The translations under genes and the position numbers were made by a program. 64,000 bases of DNA from DASUBV01 sp035532295. Lineage in GTDB: Bacteria > Actinomycetota > Actinomycetes > Streptosporangiales > Streptosporangiaceae. The notes beneath the pieces were generated by a model. The model worked only from the letters and a program-made list of their open reading frames with translations, was not told where the DNA came from and did no database searches. The stretch spans positions 1 to 64,000 of the forward strand of contig DATKRH010000247.1 in NCBI GenBank assembly GCA_035532295.1. Direction: 5' to 3'. Positions within the stretch are counted from its first letter, which is position 1; every line of letters begins with the position of its first letter. Positions 33,889 to 42,977 of the stretch are shown here, in pieces.

Positions 33889-34920
33889 TCAGTCCTGCTC
33901 GCGCGGCGAGCGCGAGGAGCGGAGGGAGCGGAGGAAGCCGATCATGGCCGCGCTGACCTCGGCGGGCCGTTCCTGCTGGGTCCAGTGGCCGCAGCCGGGC
34001 AGCAGCACCGGCTCCCGCAGCAGCGGCGCGGCGCCCGCCAGCCGCCCGATTCCCTCCCGCGCGCCGGGGAACCTGACCACTACGTCCTGCTCGCCGGCCA
34101 GGTACAGCGCGGGCACGAGGACCGGCGCGTGCTGCCAGGCGGCGGTGAGCTCCCAGTTGCGGTCCAGGTTGCGATACCAGTTCAGCGGGCCCGTGAAGCC
34201 GGCGTCGGCGTACTGCGCGGCGTAGGCATCGATGTCGGCCTCGGTGAGCCAGGGCGGCAGGCTCGCCGGCTCCGGGCAGGCATCCAGGAAGCCGCCGCCC
34301 GGCGGCACGATCGGCAGCCGGGACGGGCCGCCATCGGCACTGCTGCCCGCGACCCCGGTGCCCGAGGCGCTGGACAGGACCCGGCGGAACGTGGCCGTCC
34401 GGTCCCGGTTCAGCTCGGCGTCGGCGACGCCCGGCTGCTGGAAGTACACCATGTAGAAGCCGTCGCCGATCCTGGCGCGCATGGCCTCGACCGGGATCGC
34501 GGAACCGCGCGGCCGGTAGGGCACGCTCAGCCCGATGACGCCGCGAATCCGGTCCGGGCGGAACAGGGCCGTGTGCCAGGCGACCGGCGCGCCCCAGTCG
34601 TGCCCGGCCAGCACGGCCCGCTGCTCGCCGAGCGCGTCCATCAGCGCGATGACGTCGCCGGCGAGGTGCAGGATCGTGTACTGGCCGATTTCGCTGGGCC
34701 CGCCGGTCTGGCAGTACCCGCGCTGATCGGGGGCCACGGCGTGAAATCCGGCTTCCGCCAGGGCGATGATCTGGTGCCGCCAGGAGTACCAGCTCTCCGG
34801 AAAGCCGTGCAGCAACAGCACCAGCGGCCCGCTGCCGGCCTCGGCGATGTGCATCCGCAGGCCGCCGGCGTCCACGAACCGCTGGGTGATGCCGGGGACG
34901 TCTGGCACCGTCTGGATCAT
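33889..34920 (-). CDS. epoxide hydrolase-like alpha/beta hydrolase
   Basis: From the ATG at 34920 the protein is 343 aa. LLLHGFPESWYSWRHQI, APDQRGYCQT, nucleophile elbow AGHDWGAPVAWH (Asp nucleophile), late acid LAGEQDVVVRFP and His in GCGHWTQQERP match soluble epoxide hydrolases. It ends six bases from the ParA stop, convergently. The frame upstream of 34920 lacks family similarity. Confidence 0.87.
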   Translation of the reverse strand: MIQTVPDVPGITQRFVDAGGLRMHIAEAGSGPLVLLLHGFPESWYSWRHQIIALAEAGFHAVAPDQRGYCQTGGPSEIGQYTILHLAGDVIALMDALGEQRAVLAGHDWGAPVAWHTALFRPDRIRGVIGLSVPYRPRGSAIPVEAMRARIGDGFYMVYFQQPGVADAELNRDRTATFRRVLSSASGTGVAGSSADGGPSRLPIVPPGGGFLDACPEPASLPPWLTEADIDAYAAQYADAGFTGPLNWYRNLDRNWELTAAWQHAPVLVPALYLAGEQDVVVRFPGAREGIGRLAGAAPLLREPVLLPGCGHWTQQERPAEVSAAMIGFLRSLRSSRSPREQD

Positions 34921-35048
34921 GCTCGGAGGATAGCCTGAGCTGCCCTGCAGCGACGTGACAGCCCGGCGACTCAGCGTCATAGCTCGCTTTTCTGGTCGAT
35001 TGCACGTCCAAAACGCCGTCGACGGAGCATCCTGTAAGTCGAGGAAAA

Positions 35049-35573
35049 ATGTCTGTCCGAGGGGGGTCAGTGAGCCGCAGGCTGCTTCGGCTGGAGATTC
35101 CGGTCTTCCCGGAGCGCATGACGTTCCGGGTTCATGACCCGGCCATCGATCCCGATGCGCCGGGTGGTCCGGTGCTGCCCGCGGGCTCGCTGATCAGCGC
35201 CGGACGTGAGCAGATCATCGTCGCCTGCGCCCAGGAGCATCTCGGCGTGCAGCTCACCATCGAGGAGTGGGACGACGCCCCGCCGCCGTTCAGCGACGGG
35301 TACGAGGACGAGGCGAAGTGCGTCCTGTACCTGCGCGGCAAGCTGAGCGTGGACATGGGGACCGCGGGGCGCGCGGTCGAGAGCATGCGCCTCAGCGGCG
35401 GCGTCGGCGACTACGGTGCGCGCGTGTACACCCGGAATCGGGCCGCGGCGGTCCAGCGGTATGACGAGCTGTTCCAGTTGCACGACGACCCGCTCGGCGA
35501 CGAGTTCCAGCAGGCCCGCAAGCGCCTCGAAGGCCTGGAGCAGTACCTGCTGCAGATCTGGCGGGAATCCTAG
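35049..35573 (+). CDS. hypothetical protein
   Basis: The 174-residue protein starts at an ATG with GAGG five bases upstream, with GTG at 35070 as alternative. It contains no domain I recognise. The body has an acidic stretch (EEWDDAPPPFSDGYEDEAK) and a helical C terminus (FQQARKRLEGLEQYLLQIW). Codon-position GC is gene-like. It may bind another protein; no function is proposed. Confidence 0.6.
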   Translation: MSVRGGSVSRRLLRLEIPVFPERMTFRVHDPAIDPDAPGGPVLPAGSLISAGREQIIVACAQEHLGVQLTIEEWDDAPPPFSDGYEDEAKCVLYLRGKLSVDMGTAGRAVESMRLSGGVGDYGARVYTRNRAAAVQRYDELFQLHDDPLGDEFQQARKRLEGLEQYLLQIWRES

Positions 35574-35613
35574 CCGCGCTAGCTAGCCCCTGGTAGCCCG
35601 ACGGCAGAGCCGA

Positions 35614-36000
35614 TCACGGTCGCGCCGCCGACGCGTAGGAACCGCGGGATAACCGTAACGAGGCGCTGGAGGTATTCGGCTTGCTCGGCTTGCTGATCGC
35701 GGGCGCGGGCGCCGACGCCCGGTTGCTCGTGCTGGTGACGCCGGGCGACCGCTGCGCCGGGTGCCCCGGCTTGCCCGAGCCGGCCGGGAAGGGCCGCATC
35801 GAGTAGACCATCAGGGTCACGACGGCGGCCAGCGCCAGCGAAATCAGGACCGCCACCGCCCGGGCCCGGCTCGATCCCAGCATCGCGGGGAGCCGGGGCT
35901 GCCCGAACGCCGCCAGCCGCGACGCCAGCCTCGGGTCGTCATCGGCGAGCTTGTGCTCCATCCCATCCAGGATGCGCTGCTCATCCATCGAAAGAGCCAT
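35614..36000 (-). CDS. DUF3040 membrane protein
   Basis: The 128-residue protein begins MALSMDEQRILDGMEHKLADDDPRLAS, the DUF3040 signature common in actinomycetes, followed by one hydrophobic helix (AVAVLISLALAAVVTLMVY) and a Ser/Pro-rich tail. GGAGGTG stands 7 bases before the ATG at 36000. Function unknown. Confidence 0.8.
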   Translation of the reverse strand: MALSMDEQRILDGMEHKLADDDPRLASRLAAFGQPRLPAMLGSSRARAVAVLISLALAAVVTLMVYSMRPFPAGSGKPGHPAQRSPGVTSTSNRASAPAPAISKPSKPNTSSASLRLSRGSYASAARP

Positions 36001-36219
36001 CGCGCCACCTCCGGCCACCTTCAGCCGCCACTGCTGATCAGCCGGCGGCGACTGCTGTTATGTATCCCCAGGATCCGATTCTTTACCCGCCCTTTGCGAC
36101 TCGGCAAGTAGAAGCATGGAGAAGTCTGCGGCTTGTCCGCCAGATTGCCCCGCGGCCCGGCCCGGCCCGGCCACGCCCGGGGCCGCGCAGGAGCTGGCGA
36201 GCCTGCCGCCTGATGCGCC

Positions 36220-36585
36220 GTGGGAGAAGACGGCGATGGCGCGGCGGAGAAGTACGCGGCTGAGGCCGGCGTGGACTATGCCACGCTGCGGAGCTACATG
36301 GCAGTGTCGGCCGCGTTCCCGTCCGGTCCCGGAAATGTTGCCAGGGCAACACATCCCTGGACCGTGTACCGGACCTTCGTGACTCTGAAGGACAGGGAGA
36401 AGCTGGCCGGCCGCTCGGAGCGCTGGACAGTACCGGAGGCACGCGAGCTAGTCCGGAAGCGGCAGCCCGCCGCCGACCCCAGCGCCGCCGCCAGGGCCAA
36501 GCCGGACCTGCCAGTCTGCGACCACCAGCGGGTCTGCAAGCAGTGCGGAGCGAGCCCCGAGCAAGGAGGGCCTGAGCCTGCCTGA
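36220..36585 (+). pseudogene. possible frameshifted DUF6192/KorB-like DNA-binding protein remnant
   Basis: The 121-residue frame reads AAEKYAAEAGVDYATLRSYMAVSAAFP, then WTVYRTFVTLKDREKL and WTVPEARELVRKRQ. This is the pattern of small ParB/KorB-like helical DNA-binding proteins of streptomycetes. A more natural N terminus (from 36116, SAACPPDCPA to PPDAPWEKTAM) lies in a different frame, so a frameshift near 36235 probably broke the gene. The C-terminal DHQRVCKQCG resembles a small zinc-binding tail. Confidence 0.4.
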
Positions 36586-36676
36586 GCCGTCCGGACCTCA
36601 CAGCCCATGCGGGGGAGCCCTAGCAGCGCACCGATGGCTGCCACGGCTAGCTAGTGGCCGAGGGTGGCTGGCCTCC

Positions 36677-36889
36677 CTACAGGTCGAACTCCCCGGCCTG
36701 CGCGCCGCTGATGAACGCGCGCCACTGCTCCGGGGCGAAGGTCAGCGCCGGTCCCGCCTGGTCCTTGCTGTCGCGGACGGCGACGATGCCGGGCAGGTTG
36801 CGGGCCACTTCGACGCAGTTGCCGCCGCTGCTGCCTGAGTAGGTGCTCTTACGCCAGATGGCCTTAGTCAGGTCGGTGCTCAAGATCAT
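36677..36889 (-). CDS. DUF397 domain protein (left copy)
   Basis: The 70-residue protein contains AIWRKSTYSGSSGGNCVEVA and GIVAVRDSKDQAGPALTF, the standard DUF397 pattern. In actinomycetes DUF397 proteins are encoded next to DUF5753 HTH regulators and are proposed partners in toxin-antitoxin-like or developmental systems (the BldB/Scr1-type context). Its start overlaps the end of the HTH gene by 26 bases. It is about 70% identical by eye to the right copy at 45.0 kb. Confidence 0.9.
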   Translation of the reverse strand: MILSTDLTKAIWRKSTYSGSSGGNCVEVARNLPGIVAVRDSKDQAGPALTFAPEQWRAFISGAQAGEFDL

Positions 36890-37688
36890 CAGCCCGTTTC
36901 GTCAGTAGGTCGCGCGAAGCGGCTCTGGGCAGCGCCTCGCTGTGCAGGTTATCGAAGGTGTGCATGATATGGGCGACTGTCGGCATGTGCTCGGCAATTA
37001 GCCCCTCGCTCGGCGTCTCCATGAAGGCGACACGAGCGCCATCCGGGCTCTCTGCCACGGCAAACGCGCCTAGCAGGCCCGCGTGCACGCCGGTTTCCAG
37101 CGGCACGATGCCGACCGTGATGTTGCGACGGCGGGACATTTCGGCCAGGTAGCGGAGCTGGTCGTGCATGATCTTGGCGCTGCCGACGCGCCGGATCAGG
37201 ACGGCCTCATCCATGAGGACCAGGAGGACAGGCGGCTCCGGGCGGTCCAGGATCACCTGACGGGCCATGCGCGCGGTGACGCGCTCCTCCAGCTCGTCCT
37301 CGGTGGTGTTCGGCTGGGCACCCAGGATGGCTCGCGCGTAGTCCTCGGTCTGGAGCAGGCCCGGAACGAGCATCGGCTCCCAGGACCGGAGCTCCGCGGC
37401 CGTGGCCTCCACTTCAGCGAACGGCCGGAACCATGATGGCAGCGGCGTGGTCCGGGCGTGCTGCTGGAGCCGCGCGAAGCTGCCCGGCACGCTGAATACC
37501 TCGTCCAGCCGCTGTGCGATGTCCAGGGACGGGGCGCGCTGGCGGCCCTCGATCATCGCAATGAGCGACCCGGAGTAGTGAACCCGCCCGCCTAGCTCAT
37601 CCTGCGATAAGCCGGCTGCGGAGCGGAACGCCAGCAGGTCGGCGGCAAATAATGCCAGTCCGGAAGTGTCGTCTTCACGCTTGATCAC
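36864..37688 (-). CDS. Scr1-type HTH (XRE + DUF5753) regulator
   Basis: The 274-residue protein has an XRE helix-turn-helix near the N terminus (RSAAGLSQDELGGRVHYSGSLIAMIEGRQRAPS) and a DUF5753 domain (about 100-265; LRSWEPMLVPGLLQTEDYARA, FVME-like region RVAFMETPSEGLIAEH). It is the regulator partner of the downstream DUF397 gene. Its upstream side has been invaded: a truncated group II intron ends only a few bases before its ATG, so its native promoter may be lost or replaced. Confidence 0.88.
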   Translation of the reverse strand: MIKREDDTSGLALFAADLLAFRSAAGLSQDELGGRVHYSGSLIAMIEGRQRAPSLDIAQRLDEVFSVPGSFARLQQHARTTPLPSWFRPFAEVEATAAELRSWEPMLVPGLLQTEDYARAILGAQPNTTEDELEERVTARMARQVILDRPEPPVLLVLMDEAVLIRRVGSAKIMHDQLRYLAEMSRRRNITVGIVPLETGVHAGLLGAFAVAESPDGARVAFMETPSEGLIAEHMPTVAHIMHTFDNLHSEALPRAASRDLLTKRADDLEHRPD

Positions 37689-37694
37689 AGTGCT

Positions 37695-39215
37695 TCACAT
37701 CCTCTGCACGATCCGCTGCCCGTGTCCACGGCCCGCCCCGGAAAGGCCACTACCAGCTGTTTCAGCTTCCGGGCACGATGGTACCCGCGCAAGGGTGGGG
37801 AGATCCCATTTGACCCCCTCGGAGGCTGATAGATGACCGCTGGAAAAGCAGCGACAGCCGAGAACTACGTAGATACTGCCATTAACCGCCTGGAAGCTCT
37901 TGGCACCGAACTTGCCGGGCCGCCAGACATCCTGGGCGCAGAGATAGTAATTCACGACGCCCCGGTACTCAGCCCCGTAGATCCGCACGATGTCGTACTC
38001 GGGCAGGTTCTGGAGCTTCGACCTGTGCCACGGCTTGCCATGCTGCCGGTAGCGGGCGCACTGGGCCGTCACCACGTCCGGCGGCACCCGCAGCGCGATC
38101 ATCCCGCTGGCCGACCTGCGGCCGCTGGTGATTTTCGTGTCGCAGTGCCGCACGGTGATGTGGTAGCCGAGGAACCGCGCCGGATCACTCCGGGCGTGCG
38201 TGATCAGGGTCTTGACCGGGTTCAGTTCCAGTCCGGGATCCTTCCGGAGGAACGTCGCCAGCTTCCCCTTGATCTCCTCGGCTTCGGCCTTGGTCCCGGT
38301 GAATCCCAGCAGGTGATCATCCGCGTACCTGACGTATCTCAGGCGGCGGTAGCCGGGGTCCACCGGTTCACCATAGGGAAGCGTACGTAGCTGCTTGACC
38401 AGGTCCCGGGCTGCTGCCCGGTCCCCGAGATCCCGCGCACGCTTCAGCTGCCAGGGCACCCGCCGGTACCCGGGGCTGGTCCTGCGCTGTATCCCTCTCG
38501 TGTACTGGGGGATCAGTTCCCGCTCGACGAACTTATCGAGCTTATCCAGATAGATGTTCGAAAGAATCGGGGACACCACGCCGCCTTGCGGCGAGCCGCT
38601 CAGCGTCGGGTGCCATTCCCGGTCTTCCAGGTACCCGGCCCGCGGCATGTTGCCTGCGAGCCGCAGGAACCGCTGGTCACGGATCGTCTCCGCCATGATC
38701 CTGAGAAGGATATCGTGGTCAGGTGACCCGAAGCAGTCGGAGATGTCACCTTCGATGAACCACACGGTGCCCGTCCAGGTGTTCTGCACCTCCCGCAGCG
38801 CGGTGTGGCACCCGTAACCTTTCCGGAACCCGTGCGACCGGCCAGAAAACCGCGGCTCGCAGATCGCCTCCAAGATCAGGCGGACCACCTCGCCGACCAG
38901 CTTACCTGACCACGACGGCAGGCCCAGGGGACGCAGCTTCCCGTTCTTCTTCGGGATATAGACACGGCGGGCAGGCGCGAACCGGTACTTCTCCTGCCGC
39001 ATCAGCTGAATGATCGTATCGAGCTTGTCCTCGGACATGCCGTCGGCGGTCTCTGAGCAGGCCCCCGGCGTCATTGCCCCAGCGTTCGAGTAGATGCTGC
39101 CGTAGGCCAGCAGGTACAGATCCCTGCTGAACAACTGCCGGTAAAGCTGCTCGCACGGCAGGCCCTGCCTGCCGCGCTCGCGGAGAACGCACAAGACCAC
39201 TGCGGCGTCTTGCAT
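37695..39215 (-). CDS. ltrA: group II intron reverse transcriptase/maturase, C-terminally truncated
   Basis: The 506-residue protein matches intron-encoded reverse transcriptases. It has YRFAPARRVYIPKKNGKLRPLG, GRSHGFRKGYGCHTAL, WFIEGDISDCF, GSPQGGVVSPILSNIYLD, the active-site YADDHLLGF, and EITV-like FLGYHITV. Similarity stops within maturase domain X after YYLCAQDVWRPGKFG (about 37905). The last 75 residues are unrelated read-through, and no HNH endonuclease follows. Splicing and mobility are therefore probably lost, although the RT core itself is intact. Confidence 0.85.
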   Translation of the reverse strand: MQDAAVVLCVLRERGRQGLPCEQLYRQLFSRDLYLLAYGSIYSNAGAMTPGACSETADGMSEDKLDTIIQLMRQEKYRFAPARRVYIPKKNGKLRPLGLPSWSGKLVGEVVRLILEAICEPRFSGRSHGFRKGYGCHTALREVQNTWTGTVWFIEGDISDCFGSPDHDILLRIMAETIRDQRFLRLAGNMPRAGYLEDREWHPTLSGSPQGGVVSPILSNIYLDKLDKFVERELIPQYTRGIQRRTSPGYRRVPWQLKRARDLGDRAAARDLVKQLRTLPYGEPVDPGYRRLRYVRYADDHLLGFTGTKAEAEEIKGKLATFLRKDPGLELNPVKTLITHARSDPARFLGYHITVRHCDTKITSGRRSASGMIALRVPPDVVTAQCARYRQHGKPWHRSKLQNLPEYDIVRIYGAEYRGVVNYYLCAQDVWRPGKFGAKSFQAVNGSIYVVLGCRCFSSGHLSASEGVKWDLPTLARVPSCPEAETAGSGLSGAGRGHGQRIVQRM

Positions 39216-39775
39216 TACGCATACCTCATGGTTCCTGTCTCGTTAATCGCCTGTGCCCCTTCGCCCTGTGGTCCGGCTCTCCCGGTCTCCAGACTGGCCG
39301 GACGTTAACCCGGCGACTACTACGAGCACTCCGTCACCTGCCGTAGCTCTCGCCCGGCAGAGTGATCCCACGTTCACAGCACTGTACGTACTAGCGCGAC
39401 TTAGGCGTCCCGTTCGTCTCCTTTAACACCCTTATCGGATGTCGCTTCCGCGCCCCGGAGGATTACCGCAGGTGATCAGAGACCCTGCGGCAGGGGCCGA
39501 CGCCGGTTACATGCGTCTTTCCGGCGGGTGGGGACTTGCACCTTCTGGAGGCTGGGATTCAGGCAGTGCAGCTTTCGCCATATCGCGCGGGTCCCCCGGC
39601 ACGCCGCCCCTGACGCATGGGCACGGCTGCCGGTTTCCTAGCATGCTGCTGTCCCTTTCCCCTCACGGTTCCGGGTAAGCCATCGGACCCAAGAACAACA
39701 CCTCCTCCAGTTCCTGCCCGCTGCGCGGGCGATACAGCACTGCGCCTCGTGGCGCAGCCGACCCGTCCCACCGCC
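37905..39775 (-). mobile_element. 3'-truncated group II intron
   Basis: The element comprises a structured 5' RNA (39216-39775) and the RT gene. The 5' part contains GGTGCAAGTCCCC (near 39530-39545 on the minus strand) and GTGTTAAAGGAGACGAAC, stretches typical of bacterial group II introns of this RT clade. Its 5' edge is placed about 39770 because the IS4 transposase frame is broken there, after WRWDGS. The 3' end is cut at about 37905, and no domain V sequence (GAGCC...GGTTC type) is seen below it. Both edges are estimates. Confidence 0.6.
39216..39775 (-). ncRNA. 5' structured region (domains I-IV part) of the group II intron
   Basis: This 560-base region between the RT gene and the broken transposase carries no protein gene and contains group II intron RNA landmarks (see the element entry). 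Short open frames here on either strand are ignored. The intron 5' edge contains a CTGCGCC...GGCGCAG hairpin, close to the usual GUGCG start, though not identical to it. Confidence 0.55.
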
Positions 39776-40931
39776 ATCTACAGAGCGCCGCCAGCAGCGG
39801 CGCCGGGTACTCGTCAATGTCCGCGAGGTCGGTGACCAGGCAGAACATCTCCGGCACCTCCTGGCCTTCCACGGTCACCCAGTACTCGATGACCCGGACG
39901 GTCACGGTGACGCCGTCACCGGAGATCTCCGCGAGATACGACCCGTCGGCCAGGATCTCCGTGATCCTTTTCAGCCGGATGTCGCTTTTCAGCCGGATCA
40001 GCACGTGCGTGCGGGCGGTCAGCCGGGCGATCCGGGCAGCGCCCGGAAAATTCCTGTCCATCAGCCAGACCCGGTCCATGGTGAACAGGTGCGGGTACCG
40101 CTCCATCGCCGTGTCCAGCAGTTTCTGCTCGGCGGCGGCCTTGTCCGTGCCCGCCGGGCCGTACGGCATTCCGAACAGGGCACGGGTCGACGCGTCGGTC
40201 AACGGAAGCGCCCTGACCCGCGGGAACGGGCCGGAGTCATCGCTCGTGCCGGTAGAGCCGAACGCGGCCCGGTTCGCCGGCGTATCCGGGACCCGGATCA
40301 GCGTCCCGTCCAGCGATCCCGTCTTCAGCGGCTTGTCCCGCCCGATGATCACCGCGCGCCAGTCCCGGTCCTCGTGCTCCTGCCACGACGCTCCCAGCAC
40401 GATGGCCTGCAGTTCCTCCAGCGACTCCGGGCCCAGCGCGTTCCGCCAGTCCCGCAGCGCCCGCGGCGACGCCGGAACCCAGGCCCGCGCCCACGGCACC
40501 ATGCCCAGGTCCCCGGCCAGCGCGATCACCGCCTCCCGCGCGTCCGCGCCCGGCAGCAGCGTCATCAAAATGATGACCCGGATCATGAACGCCCTGGCCA
40601 GCAGCCGTTCCCGTTCCCCCTTCACGAACTCTTCCCGCAGCACCGCCCGCTCCGCGATCCCGTCAATCACGCCCGGCTGCCCGGCCTGCTCCTCCAGCCA
40701 CTCCTCCAAAGGCCCCAAAGTCGCGTGATCCAGCGGGCTGCCCTGCGCCTGCACCCGCCCGCCCCGCCGCACCCGCGCCGCCGCGACCGCCGCTATCTTC
40801 AGGAAAACCACCTGGTCGCCGGACCGGATCCGCTCCGTCCCCCCGATCACCAGCGCCGACCGGCAGTCCCCGCCGGGCAGCCTGCCGTTCCGCACAGGCG
40901 TCACCAGGTCAGCCAGCCGCACCGCCACCAT
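39663..40931 (-). pseudogene. IS4-type transposase, interrupted near the C terminus
   Basis: The 422-codon frame encodes a DDE transposase. It has an N-terminal IS4 domain (LEEWLEEQAGQPGVIDGIAE), the first Asp in GSLDGTLIRVPDTPANRAAFG, the second in VWLMDRNFPG, and the YREK-type region beginning LLAALCRWRWDGS. After that (about 39775) similarity ends and about 37 codons of intron sequence follow to a chance stop. The catalytic Glu and the C-terminal part are missing, so it is inactive. About 150 bases beyond its start (40932-41146) hold its end sequences and nothing else recognisable. Confidence 0.75.
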
Positions 40932-41146
40932 CAGCCCGCCGTCCGGAACCCCCCCGGCCCTCCGTCATGCTGCTGGCGGCAAGCGGCAGAACAGGGTAGA
41001 CATTCACAAGAGGCTCCTGCGGCGAAGAGTGACCTGCACAATCCCTCTTCTAGCAGGAACCTCGCCCGCCCCACCAGAAATCCGTACAAGCCCTCACCAG
41101 TCACCCATCGTGACTACGAACCCGGACCACCACTCGCGCCGTTCGC

Positions 41147-41389
41147 CCTAAAGATTTTGATGGACCCTTCGGGCCGCTTCCGGGTGGATGAGAATGGCGG
41201 TGCGCATGTTGCCCGCCGACGCCGGTTCGGCTTGGCTCTGCGAGACCGTCCTAAAGATTGGCGCTGGAGCCCTCACCTTCGGGTGTCCCCCGGTTGCGTC
41301 GCGAACGCGAGTATCAGTCTCTTAGATCACTTCAGGGGCTCCGCGGGCGGCATGCGCGTCCGTACCCCTACGCGAGCCGGGAGGCTGGC
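41147..41389 (+). ncRNA. candidate bridge RNA region in the IS110 left end
   Basis: The 243 bases before the transposase start are almost identical in two copies of the element although they encode nothing, which implies RNA or DNA function. Two TTCG-type hairpins can be drawn: CCCTTCGGG (about 41164-41172) and CACCTTCGGGTG (about 41275-41286). The motif CCTAAAGATT occurs twice (41147 and about 41251). IS110-group elements express a bridge RNA from the left end that pairs with target and donor; by position this region should encode it. Exact ends and guide loops cannot be set by eye. Confidence 0.5.
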
Positions 41390-42655
41390 ATGCAGGTTTT
41401 GTACGAGCGGTGCGCCGCGGTGGATGTCGGCAAGGACGTGATCGCGGTGGCGGTGCGGCTGCCCGGTGACGGCCCGGCTGGCCGGGCGATGCACAAGCGC
41501 ACTTTCAAGACGTTTTACGGGGTGCTTCGCGAGGCGGCCCGGTGGCTGACGTCGCTGGGGGTCACCCACGTGGCGATGGAAGCTACCGGGATTTACAGCA
41601 TGCCCGTTTACCACGCGCTGATCGAGCACGGGGAGTTCGGGCAGGTGCTGGTGTGCAACGCCGGGCACGTCAAGAACGTCCCGGGCCGCAAAACCGATCT
41701 TGCTGACGCCGAGTGGCTGGTGCACCTGCTGGAGTGCGGGCTGCTGCGGGGCAGTTTCATCCCGCCCGCGGACATTAAGGCCGCCCGGGATGTCATCCGG
41801 TACCGGACCAAGGTGGTGCAGTCCCGGACGTCGGAGCTGCAAAGGCTCGGCAACGTGCTCCAGGACGCCGGCATCAAGATCGACTCGGTAGCCTCCAGCA
41901 TCGCCACCAGGTCCGGCCTGGCGATGATCGAGGCCCTGATCGACGGGGAGCGCCGCCCCGGGGTGCTGGCCGAGCTGGCGATGGGCCGGATGCGGTCCAA
42001 GATCAGCGACCTGGCGATGGCGCTGGAAGGCCGCTTCGGCGACCATCACGCCCTGATGTGCCGGCTGCACCTGGACCACATCGGCCACCTCGAGGAGATG
42101 ATCGCGAAGCTCGACGCGCAGATCGAGGCGATGATGCTGCCCTTTCGCGCCCAGCGGGACCTGCTGACCACGATCCCGGGCACCGGCCCGCTGGCCGCCG
42201 CCGCGGTCCTGTCCGAGATCGGGGCCACCGTCACCGATTTCTTCCCAGACGCCGCCCACCTGGCCTCCCGGGCGGGCCTGTGCCCCGGCAACCACGAATC
42301 CGCCGGGAAACGGCATTCCGGCAAGCGCCGCCACGGCAACCAGCATCTCCAGCCCGTCCTGGTCGAGACAGCCTGGGCCGCCGTCCGCCATGAGGGGTAC
42401 CTCAAGGCCCTTTACCACCGGCACGTCATGAAATGGGGCGGCTACCGCAGCCCGACCGCCAGGAAGAAAGCGATCATCGTGGTCGCCCACGCGATCCTCG
42501 TCATCATCTGGCACGTCCTGGCCACCGGCAGGCCCTACGACGAGCTCGGCGCCGATTTCTTCACCCGCCGCCTCGACCCCGACAGGGAAACCCGGCGCCT
42601 GATCGCGAAACTCGAAGCCCTCGGCCACCAGGTTAGCCTCCAGCCAGCCGCCTGA
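41390..42655 (+). CDS. IS110 family transposase (DEDD recombinase)
   Basis: The 421-residue protein begins MQVLYERCAAVDVGKDVIAVAV, the DEDD/RuvC-like first Asp motif, followed by VTHVAMEATGIYSMPVYHAL (Glu) and GRKTDLADAEWL (two Asp). The C-terminal transposase-20 domain contains LLTTIPGTGPLAAAAVLSEIG and AGLCPGNHESAGK with the catalytic serine region. Length and domains are complete, so it is probably active. The ATG at 41390 follows GGAGG at 41380. The frame upstream of it belongs to the non-coding left end. Confidence 0.9.
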   Translation: MQVLYERCAAVDVGKDVIAVAVRLPGDGPAGRAMHKRTFKTFYGVLREAARWLTSLGVTHVAMEATGIYSMPVYHALIEHGEFGQVLVCNAGHVKNVPGRKTDLADAEWLVHLLECGLLRGSFIPPADIKAARDVIRYRTKVVQSRTSELQRLGNVLQDAGIKIDSVASSIATRSGLAMIEALIDGERRPGVLAELAMGRMRSKISDLAMALEGRFGDHHALMCRLHLDHIGHLEEMIAKLDAQIEAMMLPFRAQRDLLTTIPGTGPLAAAAVLSEIGATVTDFFPDAAHLASRAGLCPGNHESAGKRHSGKRRHGNQHLQPVLVETAWAAVRHEGYLKALYHRHVMKWGGYRSPTARKKAIIVVAHAILVIIWHVLATGRPYDELGADFFTRRLDPDRETRRLIAKLEALGHQVSLQPAA

Positions 42656-42750
42656 CCCCGCACCACCCGCCACGCCCCCGGCCAATGATCACCGGCCGGG
42701 GTTCGCTGCCGCGCGCCCGGCTGGGGACCATTCACGTATCAGCCCATGGC

Positions 42751-42977
42751 ATTGCGTCCCACCCCGCATAGCTGGCTAGACCGCGATATGATGGCACACT
42801 AGGGCAGACTGCCAACCCAGCACTCCTCACGCGTCCTGAAATCCCTCTGTTCTACGCGGTAGCTTGATGCGCGGACATGATCCTTATCTGGTTCGCTAGC
42901 TGCTGTGGCACCAAAGGTTCCATGAGTGGTAACTAACGATAAGGTCACTTTCCCGTACGTCGATCCCGAAGGCAGGC
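42751..42977. other. gap between IS110 and the MFS gene
   Basis: This AT-richer stretch holds no gene. It must contain the promoter of the MFS gene; GAAGGCAGG before 42978 is its ribosome site. Composition differs from the chromosome around it and matches the MFS gene, suggesting both arrived together. Confidence 0.4.

Larger units (their letters stand above)
41147..42750 (+). mobile_element. complete IS110-family insertion sequence
   Basis: The element has a non-coding left end (41147-41389), one transposase gene and a right end of about 95 bases. Edges were set by comparison with the broken copy at 44550-45006. Left-end identity begins at CCTAAAGATTTTG in both. Right-end identity (inverted in the second copy) runs to about 42747-42753 (CGTATCAGCC). 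IS110 elements lack terminal inverted repeats and usually make no target duplication, as seen here. Confidence 0.78.

Noticed and set aside
39439..39835. Short plus-strand open frames within the intron 5' region
   Set aside because: They overlap structured group II intron RNA, lack ribosome sites and have no recognisable domains.
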